This document shows positions 21,395-31,744 of a DNA stretch of 64,000 nucleotides, one piece after another. This DNA comes from Eunapius fragilis (lineage: Eukaryota; Porifera; Demospongiae; Spongillida; Spongillidae): NCBI GenBank assembly GCA_963681505.1, contig OY811971.1, forward strand, positions 14,489,423-14,553,422, given 5' to 3'. A model generated the notes under the pieces. That model was not told the origin of the DNA, made no database searches, and saw nothing but the letters and a program-made list of their open reading frames with translations. How positions within the stretch are numbered: the stretch's first letter is position 1; each line of letters opens with the position of its first letter. Both the position numbers and the translations under genes were made by a program.

Positions 21395-21420
21395 GCCATG
21401 ACGTAATATTACGTCATGGC
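21395..21420. other. Perfect 26-bp palindrome
   Basis: Thirteen bases each side pair perfectly; the centre is GACGTAATATTACGTC. It contains TAATATTAC, identical to the ssDNA-virus origin nonamer, and a TTACGTCA CRE-like site on both strands. See findings for why the origin reading is doubtful. Confidence 0.9.
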
Positions 21421-21474
21421 CCGCGAGACATAAACCGTGTATAGTCGCATGGCCGTAGACAACTTTCAACGTTT

Positions 21475-21497
21475 GGGGGGGGGGGGGGGGGGGGGGG
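21475..21497. repeat. Poly-G run (23 G)
   Basis: Uninterrupted G23 within the non-autonomous element relic. Confidence 0.9.
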
Positions 21498-21947
21498 CGC
21501 TAAAAACTAAGGGTGCGTGCTGTAGGGGGCGTGCCCCCTCCTGCCCCCAGATAGGGGGTTTGGGGGAGCGCTGTTTGTGTAAGCTCCCCCAACCAGGAGC
21601 TGCATATAAGGTATCTCCTTATTTTTAGTTCCTTTTTTTGTGTTTGTGTGCAGGTAGGCATCGCGTGCTGGAATGGTGATGTTTAGATGCTTAGAATGGG
21701 TGATTTTTAGAGTTGCGTCATCCACTATGGATGAACTAAGCATGATACACCATTCTTATGTAGAGACTTGGTGTGTACAGGAGGCTATAAAACCATTTCA
21801 GCAGGTATGTGTATGCATACACTTTCGCACAAATGAATGGCAATATTTCTTTTTACTATCAGTTCAGTTATGGAGAGCTCCTGGCAACACTGTCACTAGG
21901 AAATGGTGCTACTGTTTGCATAATTAGGGGAGTTTGAGGCAGTAGAA

Positions 21948-22181
21948 GTGAAACCAGGAGTACCATTGCATAGTGAATTTGACTGCCCTTATTACAACCT
22001 AACAAGAACCATCTTTTCGACTGACTGCTCCAGCATTAGTACTGCAGTATCCATGGTATATCATTGTGAAAGAGAAGATGGCTGCCACTTTGTGAACACT
22101 GATGTGTGCCAACTAGTTGAAAGACAAGAGACAATTCAACGCAAGCTAACATTCCAACATGACTGGACAAACACTTTATAA
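21948..22181 (+). pseudogene. C-terminal fragment of an uncharacterised repetitive protein
   Basis: The frame reads MKPGVPLHSEFDCPYYNLTR, then CQLVERQETIQRKLTFQHDW and a stop. The pattern Cys/His-x-Phe-Val...Val-Glu-Arg...Phe-x-His-Asp-x-x-Asn resembles the end of a repetitive protein family I have seen in sponge and cnidarian genomes; I cannot name it. Upstream, 21600-21930 contains frames near plausible splice sites (GTGTGCAG at about 21645-21652, CAGGTATGTG at about 21801-21810) that may be its earlier exons. Confidence 0.3.
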
Positions 22182-22199
22182 TTTATATTGTGTGTAAGT

Positions 22200-22779
22200 A
22201 TGTGTATTTAATGTATAAACATAATCAGAAGCAATATACAAAAGGGGGGGAAGGGGGCGAAAAATATTAAATGTAGAGGGTTAAAGATACCTTTATTACA
22301 GGTACTGTAGATACAGTATTGGAACACCCATCGTTACGGTCTCGTACAAGCATCGCTACAGCATCGGAGTAAACTGTAGCTTACGTCATCGTTACGGGCA
22401 TTTGCACTTTCGGTTCCGAAACAAATATTGTACAATATATCGGTACAGGATGTATACGGATTGATCCAATATCGTAACAGGCACCGTAACAGGAAAAAAT
22501 TTCTGGTTGTGTAAAAAGAGCGCACCACAACGAGTTCAGTCCGCGTGCAGGTGCAAAAGGGCACATTTCACGGACTCTCTTTACTAGTAGTGACTGCGTG
22601 CGAGATTAAATAAAAAGAGGTACGTAAAATAACGGGAGGACTATATACACTAGTAGTTTGGGAAGTTATATTGGTATGCGCTTAAAATGGAAGACGGTTC
22701 ACGTTGTTAAGCCGTAATTCAGTGCATGCTATATAACAACCGTGAAAATACAGCTAGGCTTGGTCAGGCCCGTAATCAC

Positions 22780-22782
<3 letters not shown>
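22200..22782. other. Unassigned stretch
   Basis: No gene recognised. It has repeated short words (CGTTACGG, CGTAACAGG, CGGTACAGG) between 22330 and 22500, perhaps an old simple repeat. Confidence 0.35.

Positions 22783-22842
<60 letters not shown>
22783..22842. repeat. (GT)n microsatellite
   Basis: About 30 GT units, followed by GC-containing GT-rich DNA to about 22880. Cys/Val repeat frames across it are translations of the repeat. Confidence 0.95.
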
Positions 22843-22846
<4 letters not shown>

Positions 22847-22880
22847 CGCGTGTGTGTTTGTGCGCGCGCGTGTTTGTGAG

Positions 22881-23396
22881 TGTGTTGAGTCATACATGCA
22901 GGACTCAGGAGGCAACAAGAGCGTTGACTTGATACTGCAAAAGAGCGTTGACTTGATACTGCAAAAGAGCGTTGACTTGGATACTAAAAAGAGTGATACT
23001 GGCTAATTTGAGGATAGTTCATGTTGTAGGTAAGTTTTATTGTCATAATGTACTGTCATAATGTATCGTCGGTACGGTATTCCATTTAATGAACTGACAT
23101 TGGTATGCTTGATGTGTGTGTGTATGTGTATGCTGCGCGCGCGCGTGTTCGTGTGAGTGTGTTGAGTCATACATGCAGGACTCACGCGCGCGTGTTAGTG
23201 TGAGTGTGTTGAGTCATACATGCAGGACTCAGGAGGCAACAAGAGCGTTGACTTGATACTGCAAAAGAGCGTTGACTTGGATACTAAAAAAGAGGGATAC
23301 AGGCTCATTTGAAGATAGTTCATGTTGTAGGTGAGTTTTATTGTCATAATGTACTGTCATAATGTATCGTCAGTATGGTATTCCATTTAATGAACT
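22881..23396. repeat. Tandem duplication with internal 24-bp units
   Basis: The block TGTTGAGTCATACATGCAGG to about 23098 recurs at about 23205-23396, with a partial copy of its start at 23160-23182. Inside, AAGAGCGTTGACTTGATACT repeats three times in the first block and twice in the second. The GAGTC...GACTC inverted repeat (stem of 5) opens each copy. Confidence 0.85.
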
Positions 23397-23501
23397 AACG
23401 CTATTCAGCCCCTTCACAAATATAAGGCGCATTTTTATCGTGTATGGTCTGTGAATGTGTATCAGGGTGGGATGAAGGGATCATCCCCTACAGGCGGCCC
23501 C

Positions 23502-23630
23502 TATGAATATTAATGAGCGGTATATCAGTTATTAGCAACCAATTAACAACCAATTAACAGAGTCAAAGTTGAGTCCTTCGCGGGATAAATTTGAAATGCC
23601 GCGCTCTCAAATCTAGTCATACAAGACTAT
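23502..23630 (+). repeat. Merlin terminal inverted repeat, left
   Basis: Pairs with 26905-27035 on the opposite strand over about 130 bp with small indels. Confidence 0.88.
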
Positions 23631-23723
23631 GGCAAAATGCAGACCAAATTTAGATTAAGCAAATATATTAAGATAAACGTAATGAACATCACACTCTATA
23701 CTGGAGACTTAAGGTGGCCATAC

Positions 23724-24572
23724 CAGTGACAATTATAACTTTTGGTGGTGATCTGACAAATGTCTGACCACATGCCAATTTGATCGGACATTGTAAATAC
23801 TTGGGTGGACATCCATCTTTATGCTATAAAAGAAACATTTTCAGATTGCAAGGCTTTTAAGAAACGCTTCACGCTGTGCTTGAGCTATATAGCTAGTAAA
23901 TGCCTTAGCAGAGTCAGGTGTGCTATACTCAAAACCCAAGTCAACACCATGTCGAGCTTCTAATTCCAGCAGCGATGGTTATTTGGCAAAAGGAAGACTT
24001 TCCTTAGCCATAACAAAACAGAGGTCAAACTTCTGTCGCATTCTTGAACGTGTTTTGTCATCCATTTGCCACAAAGACGCTACAATTGGAGACACCATTG
24101 TGGCAGACTGACCCTTCGCTTTGGCGTGGTCATCTCGCAACCGCATCATAGCTGCCCTGTGGACATCGCTAGAGGCATGATCGACGTTACTGACCTTTTG
24201 GTTGGTGGAGCCGGTTATCCATGTGGTGGTGAAATTCTTTAACGACTGGATGTTAGCTTCATACATCTTGCAAACATCGCAATACAGATATTGCACTGTG
24301 CGCTGATGTGTGTCCAGGTGACAGCGAAGCCAAATCAACGTTTGATGCTCTTTGTCGAACTTGCGTTGCCAATTTTCGAAAGTGCTCTTTCATACCTGCC
24401 TCCTTTCAGATGCACTTCGCAGTCTTCCACATTCATCTGCTTCTTGATCTTCACTAAAACATGCGTCTCGTTTGCGGTCGGCCATTGTGTCCGATTAATT
24501 AACAAAATGATCGGACAATTAGCTAAAACGCCCCGCCAAATGTCCGATGTCCGACCGTTATAATTGTCACTG
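23724..24572. mobile_element. hAT-like element nested in the Harbinger terminal repeat
   Basis: The 16-bp terminal inverted repeat CAGTGACAATTATAAC (23724-23739) pairs with the sequence ending at 24572. CCATAC flanks both sides (23718-23723 and 24573-24578); allowing one mismatch the duplication could be 8 bp, as hAT elements make. The CAGTG start and a minus-strand zinc-finger fragment of the kind found in hAT genes fit. Length is 849 bp, so it is an internally deleted, non-autonomous copy. Confidence 0.8.
23979..24485 (-). pseudogene. hAT-type N-terminal zinc-finger fragment
   Basis: From an ATG at 24485 (MADRKRDACFSEDQEADECG) there is one in-frame stop, then FENWQRKFDKEHQTLIWLRC, QYLYCDVCKMYEANIQSLKN, and VSNVDHASSDVHRAAMMRLR. 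The order Trp...Cys-x-x-Cys...His-x5-His matches the BED/TTF-like DNA-binding region at the start of ZNF862/C17orf113-type hAT-derived proteins. The catalytic domain is absent. The end at 23979 lies within the nested element. Confidence 0.65.
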
Positions 24573-24678
24573 CCATACACTAGGCAACATGTTGCGTGCA
24601 ACAATACTATGCAGAGAACTAGGCAACATTTTGCGCGCGCATCAGAAGGTTGCCATTGGCAATTTAGTGGTATTCATT

Positions 24679-25190
24679 ATGGCGGAAGCTGATGTCGTTG
24701 GAGTTTGTGCTGCTGTAATTGTAATAAGATTGAAGAATCGACGGAGGAAAGGAAGGGAAAGGTCTATGTGGGTTAAAAAGTGGTTGCTTAGTCGTGGAGC
24801 GCATGGAGCGTATGAGCATCTTTTGCAAGAGCTAAAGGTCCTGGATGTATCCAGCTATCGTAACTTCGTATGGATGGACGCTGCAACATTTGAGGAATTG
24901 CTTGGCATGGTGGCTCCTTTAATAATCCGAAAGGATACTAAAATGCGCCAATCTATTCATCCAGGAGAACGACTAGCTCTGACATTAAGGTTTTTGGCCA
25001 CAGGTTGGCAATTAAGCAAATGTTTGCATCACCGCATGTTGTGTGATAACCAATTCATGCAATATTTATAGGTGAATCCTACGAAAGTTTGAAGTTCATC
25101 TACAGAATTGCTGCTCAGACTATTGGACAAATAATCCCCGAGACATGTGAAGCCATACATGAAGTTTTACAGCCATATCTTAAGCTATAT
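24679..25190 (+). pseudogene. Harbinger transposase N-terminal fragment
   Basis: From the ATG at 24679 the frame gives MAEADVVGVCAAVIVIRLKN, then a WVKKWLLSRGAHGAYEHLLQ and ERLALTLRFLATG pattern typical of HARBI1-like transposases (Trp-Val...Gly-Ala-Tyr...Leu-Arg-Phe-Leu-Ala-Thr-Gly). It stops at 25069-25071, but homology goes on in another frame (GESYESLKFIYRIAAQ, IIPETCEAIHEVLQ) to about 25190. The catalytic DDE part is missing. Confidence 0.8.
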
Positions 25191-25240
25191 AGTATTTACA
25201 TATATATTTATATATGAACACAGATATATGCATGTAGTTT

Positions 25241-25483
25241 CTAATAATTCAAATAGTCTTTGCCAGTACAAGGACTGGGTGACCTTGCAGTTGTCGAGAT
25301 CGAGTAGCTTGGAGGGGTGAACTGGGGTTGCACATTGCATAAAATAGATTTTGTCTGCCACTTTACCCAGTTTTTACCTTGCGGGTCACTAATACTGCGT
25401 AATTCTGAAGCCACAAACAGGCCAAAAACATCATCATGCTTCCTGTTACGTGCTTCTTCCATGCATGCTATTGCTCTCTTCAT
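25241..25483 (-). pseudogene. MADF/BESS-like C-terminal fragment of Harbinger partner protein
   Basis: The minus frame MKRAIACMEEARNRKHDDVF, GLFVASELRSISDPQGKNW resembles the C-terminal BESS-like helices of the MADF partner protein in PIF/Harbinger elements. Upstream on the same strand, the bases encode TKRQKKESQDNLL, which fits the same region. The N-terminal DNA-binding part is gone, consistent with internal deletion of the element. Confidence 0.6.
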
Positions 25484-26904
25484 CAGTAGGTTGTCCTGCG
25501 ATTCTTTTTTCTGCCTCTTGGTTAAACCTGTACCTGAATTTGTTGACCGCTTGGTGGAATAGAAGCCATCTTATTTGGCAATTACGTAATTGCAATGAAT
25601 ACACTTAGGACGGCGGTACTTTAATGTTAGCGGCAACAATGTTGCATCCGAATAGACACCCTTTCTAATCCCAGGAACTATGTTGCGTGTTGGACGCAAC
25701 AAGCAACATAGGGCCATACACTAGGCAACATTTCGGCGCGCAACGTGTTGTGTATGGCCACCTTTATATCTATGAGTATACTATCAAAAGCTTGTTGGCT
25801 GGTTGTCCCATATCGTTCTCTCCACATGAATTCATCAAGATAACTAGGCAGCTGATGGCTGTGTACACCTTTCATTGACTTGAACTTCTTTTTTACTCTG
25901 TTCCAGTAACTTTCTATGTTTTGCGTGTGCACACCGGTTGTTGTACTGACAAACTCAACAGAATGGTTAACAGTGTAATGCTGGAGATGTGGGATGTCTC
26001 TAGAAATCCTGCTATATGCAGCCCATTCATCGGAGTTGATAATTGTACCCGGAGCAGTGTGAGCTTGGATGATCGGCAGTAGTGTAGCAGCATCCCTACT
26101 ATCCACCATCTGCATGTACCCCAGTGAAGGGGTACTAGAGGTATCAACCATACCAAAAACCCACTGCTCGTAATCTGCCCGTCTTTCTTGGTGGTACTGT
26201 AGAAATGACAATGCAAAACAGTACACATACACATACACATTACACCTACACATACACACTTGGCACTCTTCACACTTTGTACCTTAGGCTTATGCTTGAA
26301 GAGGGACTCATCAATTTGGACAATCACCCCAACACCGCCAAGCACAACGGGGCCATCATTAATGAGTCTGTTTGAGCATACCTCCCTCAACCATTGGTAT
26401 ACGTCAATTGCGGTTTTTGGCTAACTTTCGCACACCCTGCGGTGTCGGAGACTGGATTCTGACATGACCAGAAATGGAGCAGTGTTATCCAGGTCTGGAG
26501 GGTCAACTTGGACTTGGAAAAAAACTTCCCTCCCGAATAGATGATCTTGTTTTCCATGAAGAGCACTTCCACCCACATCCATCTGCAACATCAGAGCGAG
26601 AGCACTCCAGCATCAGTATCTGACACCTGAAGCAGAGATGATAAAACATGCACCTGACACCTGAACAAGAGATTTTCATGACCAAACATGCACCTCGGCT
26701 GCACTGTAACCTATCCACAATTTGAACGCATTGACCATTGGTAAAGGACTTACTTTGCACACTGGACAGATCTTGCTAAAACATTTCTCGTTCTGAAAAA
26801 CCGCACGTCTCCCGTAAGCCCGATCATCAGAGGTCCAATATCTTGAAAAGCCATTTTGCACCCGAACACGAATTGAGATATCGTGTCAAAAACTAGGCAA
26901 TATA

Positions 26905-27035
26905 CAGTCTTGCATGACTAGATTTAAGAGTGCGGCATTTCAAATTTATCCTGCGAAGGACTTAACTTTGACTCTGTTAATTGGTTGTGAATTGGTTGCT
27001 AATTACATCTGATATACTGCTCATTAATATTCATA
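26905..27035 (-). repeat. Merlin terminal inverted repeat, right
   Basis: Reverse complement partner of 23502-23630. Confidence 0.88.
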
Positions 27036-27439
27036 CCCTGTCCTTAGTCTTCCACTAGAACAATAGGTATAAACATGTTGTACAGTCTCCTGTCCTTAGT
27101 CTTCCTAGGTATAAACAGATGAAAGATGCACTTTGCTATACTTACTGTAAAGCTTTAGTTGCCATCTTTGTCAGCATCAGCACCACCTTCCAAATCAAGC
27201 AGTGGGTGTGTCCTCCACTACACAGGTTTTCAAGTGGGGGGGGGGAGGGTTGCAGTTATTTGATGCAGTCAACTATCCCAATGTGCTTCAATCTCAGTCC
27301 CTCCACCACACATGGAAGATTTAGAATTCTTCATCGGTATGTTATATCTATTTTCAGAATTAGAGAGTAGGCGATCTTTATGATATAAGCTTAGGGACGA
27401 AAGATTAACCCCAACCAAGTACATGCTTCAACTAAGTAC
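27036..27439. other. No recognised gene; short direct repeat
   Basis: CTGTCCTTAGTCTTCC is repeated at 27039 and 27094, each followed by a nearby TAGGTATAAACA. It may be a remnant of an insertion site next to the Merlin right end. Confidence 0.4.
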
Positions 27440-28227
27440 TAATTGGGCTCACCTATAGTATACTAACTGGGTTTCTCAGAAATAATCAGACTGTTGATCA
27501 CCACACACACCAGCTTCCGTGCACTATCACTTGACTGATAACCACGTGATTCCTGAGCGCATACATAAATTTCACCTGAAGGTAAATGTTTACAGCGAGA
27601 TGGGGCAGGAAGGAGGGGCATAGGTGATGAATCTGAAGGTGTAATAACAGCAGCTAACAGAGATGCTGTATTGGTGATCCTGGCAGGTTAAGCCGCAGAG
27701 GATTCTAGGACAGTAGTGTAATCGAGATGCTGGCTGGCTACATGAGTTGAGCAGGGGAGAGACAGGGCAGACGAAGTCTGTAGCATTGGCATGGGCCAGT
27801 ATGGAAGGAACTTTGAATTTTCAGTCACAGATAGATACATGCGTACAAATAAATTGGTAACAGTGCAATAATAGTATTAATAAATATAGCAATGGTGTGT
27901 GTTTGCGATGCTTTTTTGCCACCAATTAGGTAGGAAGTGAAAAGATCGCTGCTTTGGCATGCATCTTATATTTGGTTTTGGCGTGTGCCCAAGTAAACTC
28001 GTTTACGCTCTGGTCGTCAAATCTACAAAGTTGGCTTGGTGAATTGTCTTATGTACATGTGCATATCCAAAGTTGCTCAACTGTCCATAAGATTGTAATT
28101 TGTCTGTGTGTATGGTTGTTCCTGGCAGTACATGTGTAGGAATAATGAGCAGCAGGGAGGCTGCTTGTCTATTTGGAACGGCTGCAAAGAATTCCTGTTC
28201 CATGTTCAATGCTTCCCAGAACTCATT
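27440..28227 (-). pseudogene. D block with Merlin transposase fragment
   Basis: 27440-27930 is closely similar to 47690-48183 and, less so, to 5764-6090. The minus strand at 28209-27954 reads PNRQAASLLLIIPTHVLPGT, TIHTDKLQSYGQLSNFGYAH and HQANFVDLTTRA, the Merlin DDE core with PGT-I-x-x-D. There is no intact gene. It joins the large duplicated segment at 28228. Confidence 0.65.
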
Positions 28228-28704
28228 TTACTTGTCGCAACCTTTGTACTTGAATATAATGAATTATAATATCTGGTTGGATTTTGTCATCTGCACGATC
28301 AAGCATGTATTTGTAACTGTTTGATGTGTGCAGCTTTCTTCTTATGGCACAACAAAGTTGGAGACCTGTTCCCAACTGCCACAATATTCTCGTAAGGGAA
28401 TATGACCTGGCAGCACTGGAGGAGCAATCACTAGGTGTTGGAGTGACCCGGGAGCGACCCATCCACCACTTTCCTGACTGCCACAACACGTATGTCTTCT
28501 CCTTCAGGATCAGGTGCCGGAGAATCCACAGGGAGATCTTCCAGGAAATTTAAATTGTAATTTCTTAGTTCAATATTCAATATAAAACCTACCACGTATG
28601 TCTTAATGGGTGATGAGGAAGCGAAAAGGATGATAAAGAAGAGCACGTGTTTGGCAATTATTAATTGCTTTTAAAAATATTCTACCTACTACTACGTATA
28701 ATGT

Positions 28705-28840
28705 AAGGGGTGATGGTGATGGTTACATGTAAGGGGTGATGGTGGCTACATGTAAGGGGGTGATGGTGATGACTACAAGTTAGGGATGATGGTGATGACT
28801 ACTTGTAAGGAGGTGATGGTGATGACTACATGTATCCAAT
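28705..28840. repeat. GGTGATGGTGATG minisatellite, copy 1
   Basis: About five units of 23-29 bp with core GGTGATGGTGATGACTACA. Also present in the second segmental copy at 36106-36236. Confidence 0.85.
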
Positions 28841-28904
28841 ATCTTGTTCTCTTATTTTGGTTGAAGTAGTTGGAGGCAGTGATTAATAGCCTGTGAATAC
28901 AAGG

Positions 28905-29745
28905 TCTACTGCGAGATGGGGCTAGAAGGAGGGGCACAGGTGATGGATCAGAAGGTGTGATAACAGCGGCTAGATGTGTTTTTGCTGACACTGGCAGATT
29001 CAGCTGCAGAGGATTATAGGGCAGTAATGTAGGTCGAGTTGTTGGCTAGAGGAGCCGAGCAGTTGATATACAACCCAAAGTTATACAGGGTGATATATAC
29101 CCCTGAACCCTTTTACCTACCTAAAGCCAGGAGTCTCAGCAAAGCATGCGCAGCTGCCTTCATCTATTATATTAGCGTGGTTATAAATACATTTACATGT
29201 AACCAGAGGTCCGCAAATGCACAAGAGGATGCGTGTGTAGGCAAGGAGGTCTGGAGCGTAGGCAGGGGCCAGGAGAGATCATTGGTGATGAGGTGTTGGG
29301 ATGGCTATGGTGTAAATAAAAGAAGGGGACTGGCGGGATACGTCTTGAGGATAGTTAGTTTGAATTGGCTGGGGTTGACTGTCGTAGAAGGGCAACATGG
29401 GTTGAGGCAGAACTCATCCTGGCTTCTAATTTCAATGTTGGCTTGGATCCTGGCCGTGCTCACAGGGGTTGTTGGAAGGCCATTGTCATGTAGTTTGTTA
29501 AAAGGGCCATTGTCATTTGATTGTTCAATCAGGTTTTTGACAACCATTTCCACATCTGGTGTGGTATCATATGGTAGTTTTTTTGTGAACAGCTGTGTCA
29601 CCCATGTGTGTGCAAGGCTGGGTCTCCTGTTAAGGTACTGTTTGCTGTAAACATTTGAACGGTATTCAGGCGTCCTTGTAGCTGCTCCCAACTTGTTGAA
29701 ATGCAGCAAAAGTCTCAATTCAAAACTGCAGGCACTGTGGCGCAT
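28905..29745 (-). repeat. Composite repeat B/D, copy 3
   Basis: The minus strand carries B (29745-29305: LNRRPSLAHTWVTQLFTKK, YDTTPDVEMVVKNLIEQ, TARIQANI) and then D-head (29060-28905). The B frame here is open for 146 codons, the longest copy, but no domain is recognised. In the second segmental copy the B part is deleted. Confidence 0.6.
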
Positions 29746-29840
29746 TTTTCAACTTGCTTGCATGCATAAATATCATTATGTTACTGCTATAATAAAAAGG
29801 TTCTTATTCAAGAGAGAGAGCAGGAGCAGGTTTCGCTTTT

Positions 29841-30010
29841 GTAGGAATGCAGCAACCAAAACCCCCGAAAGAGCGTCTTTGTAAGGGGTGTGTCATGCCT
29901 TCTCAAGGCCCACGTGTTGGCAGACATATATAACTCCTGGTGTGGAAATGTCTGCTAAGCTGGCATCGACGTGGACCCAAGTGTTCTTTCATTTCCCCTT
30001 GGTCGATATC
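29841..30010 (+). repeat. Dispersed repeat C, copy 1
   Basis: The block starting about CAGCAACCAAAACCCCCGAA and containing AAGGGGTGTGTCATGCC and TCTGCTAAGCTGGCATCG recurs at 36800-36960 and, diverged, at 40645-40790. One frame reads KERLCKGCVMPSQGPRVGRH. Class unknown. Confidence 0.6.
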
Positions 30011-30202
30011 AATATTCATCCAAAACTAATGGTGGTCATAGTGCCAATGAAATTCACCACATTCACAGTTGTGATTGGATGAAGAACACATGTACGTAAA
30101 GTGCATGGATTGACCACTTGCATCATTTGTGACTTTGTATATGGTGGAGGTCAGTGTTGAAGAGATGAACTGTGCATGATCAAAAATACGATTCTTTCTA
30201 AT

Positions 30203-31639
30203 TTAGAAAAACGTTTCGAACGTAATGAATGCTTCCACGTACATCTTTGTCATTTTGGTTGCTTGCTTAGGGTTATGCAGAGTATGAAATGAGGACATTT
30301 CCTGATCTCTATCTACACCTCTTGGGGTTAAAAAGGGTTCAATACTTGTTGGTTGTCCCCTCCTCAAAAATAGGGAGGGGGCAGGGGAAAACCCATGTAT
30401 GGGTTCGGTTGCATGAATTTTTGGTAGGTAGGTCCTGGGTAGGTGGGTCCATGCCAGCCCCAATATGGTGGGATGTTGTTTTGAAATGTTGATGGAAATT
30501 GGTTGTGGTGTTGAAATGGAGTGAATGGGAATGATTGAGGTTGGCTAGGTGGTATAGTTGGTTGATGATATGCTGGTTGTTGAGGTTGTGGAAATAATGG
30601 TTGTAGTGTTGGCTGTAATGGTGGTGGAGGGGGTTGGGGTGGTGGTGGAGGTTGAGGAAGTTGTGGGGGCGGTGGAGGCGGAGGTGGAAGTTGAGGGTAT
30701 TGCGGAGGTGGTAGTTGAGGGGGTTGTGTGGAGGTGGGGCAGGTTGTGGGGGTGGTGGTTTCAGTGGAGGGGGACGAATGGTGGGTGGAGGTTGCTGCTT
30801 TAGATTTGAAGGTTTCTGATGTGTTGGTTTGTAGTTGTTGGTTCTGTAGGGTGCCCGTTTTTGATTGCCAGTAAAGTTGTCTTTTTGGGTATCTGTCGAT
30901 TTTGGATCTCTCAATTTCTGTATTTTTCTCTTTCTTCTTCTTTCTTCCAGTTCATTGGCATACATGTACATCAGTTTCCTATGTGTTTGTAGTTCTTTCT
31001 GTAGAGGGGTTTCTAATTCAGTGGATTTCGTTATTGCTTCAATGAAACTGAGAGCAAATTACCTCTGTCATCCCATACTTTGAGTTGGTCATTGTACTCC
31101 TCCCATAGGAGGTTTTGCAATTCTAGAGACGCTTTTTTTAGAACACTCACCCATTTATTTTTGAATATCTCAGGGTATTCCCCAATGAGAACCTTCTTTA
31201 CCTCAAGGCCCGGTGTTATTAGTCCATCTGCTAACAGGGACTCCATGTATTTACGATGGTGGAAAATCTCTGTCCTCTTCTTGGCGCAGATTTTGTATTG
31301 TTTTACTTTGTCTCTATACTCTTTGAATTCTCTGTTATTCAAGGTGTTAGAGATTTGAGGTACTGTTTCAGAAGGGGCAGTTGGATTACTGGTAGTAGTT
31401 GTAGCAATAATTGAAGGGGTGGTGGTTGAAGGGATAGCTGTTGTGGTAGACGGGGGGATAGCTGTTGTGGTAGTTGGCGGGATAACTGTTGTGGTAGGTG
31501 GGGGGATGGTAGTTGATGGGATAACTGTTGTGGTAGCTGTTGTGAAAATTGAGGAAGTAGGTGTTGCAATAATTGAAGGGGTGACTGTAATTGAAGGAGT
31601 AGTGGCTGTAATTGAAGGAGTGGTAACTGTTGAATTCAT
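30203..31639 (-). pseudogene. Gag-like Thr/Pro-rich protein with conserved helical domain, copy 1
   Basis: It starts at 31639 (MNSTVTTPSITATTPSITV) with about 95 Thr/Ser/Pro-rich residues, then a helical domain (REFKEYRDKVKQYKICAKKR; LLADGLITPGLEVKKV; NKWVSVLKKASLELQNLLWE), a basic segment (NELEERRRKRKIQKLRD) and a long Pro/His/Asn-rich tail. The helical domain resembles the 3' ORF of the Penelope-like element at 50931-51410 (LKCNIFPKGLKV...RWANILKECSLNLLQL), and the Pro-rich part resembles that element's first ORF (48233-48691). It is probably an ORF1/gag-like protein of such an element. One frame change at about 31050 is private to this copy; another in the Pro-rich tail is shared with copy 2. 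Confidence 0.55.
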
Positions 31640-31744
31640 CAGTGCAACTGTTGTTGGAGTTTGATTTCGAGTTGGTGTGCTAGGTTGTGTAATGATGACA
31701 GCTTGTTTCCGTATGTTTGCCTGGGATCATGACTCAATCAGTAT

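Larger units (their letters stand above)
21307..21610. mobile_element. Non-autonomous element relic with hairpins
   Basis: It starts with the GGCGTAGGAACGTATTTAA terminus and contains a perfect palindrome (21395-21420), a G23 run (21475-21497) and a stem GGGGGAGC...GCTCCCCC at about 21562-21591. A related hairpin and terminus occur at 57540-57690. No coding potential. Confidence 0.45.
23712..25763. mobile_element. PIF/Harbinger element nested in Merlin
   Basis: The ends AGGTGGCCATAC (23712) and the reverse complement of AGGTGGCCATACAC (to 25763) are flanked by TTA at 23709-23711 and 25764-25766. The left inverted repeat is split after CCATAC by a hAT-like insertion and resumes at 24573 as CCATACACTAGGCAACATG. 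It holds the start of a Harbinger transposase (+) and the end of its MADF/Myb-type partner (-), so the middle was deleted. Removing it restores the continuity of the Merlin transposase end. Confidence 0.9.
23689..26861 (-). pseudogene. Merlin transposase (IS1595/ISXO2-type DDE), split gene
   Basis: Exon pieces on the minus strand from 26861: a zinc-ribbon-like start (FSKICPVCK; then LECSRSD, DGCGWKC), a helix-turn-helix region, INDGPVVLGGVGVIVQIDES with the first catalytic Asp, then YEQWVFGMVDTSSTPSLGYM, APGTIINSDEWAAYSRI with the second Asp, VNHSVEFVSTTTGVHTQNIE with the usual third acidic position, and LPSYLDEFMWRERYG. An 86-bp GT-AG intron at 26197-26282 has the same position as one in the 32-kb copy; a second likely intron lies at about 26613-26753. 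The last codons run to a TGA at 23689 once the nested Harbinger (23712-25763) is skipped. A frame change near 26520 suggests decay. Confidence 0.85.
23502..27035. mobile_element. Merlin DNA transposon, interrupted
   Basis: Long terminal inverted repeats of about 130 bp bound it: left 23502-23630, right about 26905-27035, alike through TATGAATATTAATGAGC and ATAAATTTGAAATGCCGC with scattered substitutions. Between them is a minus-strand Merlin transposase gene. A Harbinger element (23712-25763) sits near the 3' end of that gene. Merlin elements usually make 8-9 bp target duplications; I could not identify one here, so the exact outer edges are uncertain by several bases. Without the nested DNA the element is about 1.5 kb, typical for Merlin. 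Confidence 0.88.

Noticed and set aside
22726..23006. Cys/Val-repeat frames
   Set aside because: Translations of a (GT)n microsatellite.
30558..30803. Val/Glu/Gly-rich plus-strand frame, and its copy at 37493-37768
   Set aside because: Shadow of the Pro-rich tail of the minus-strand gag-like gene.
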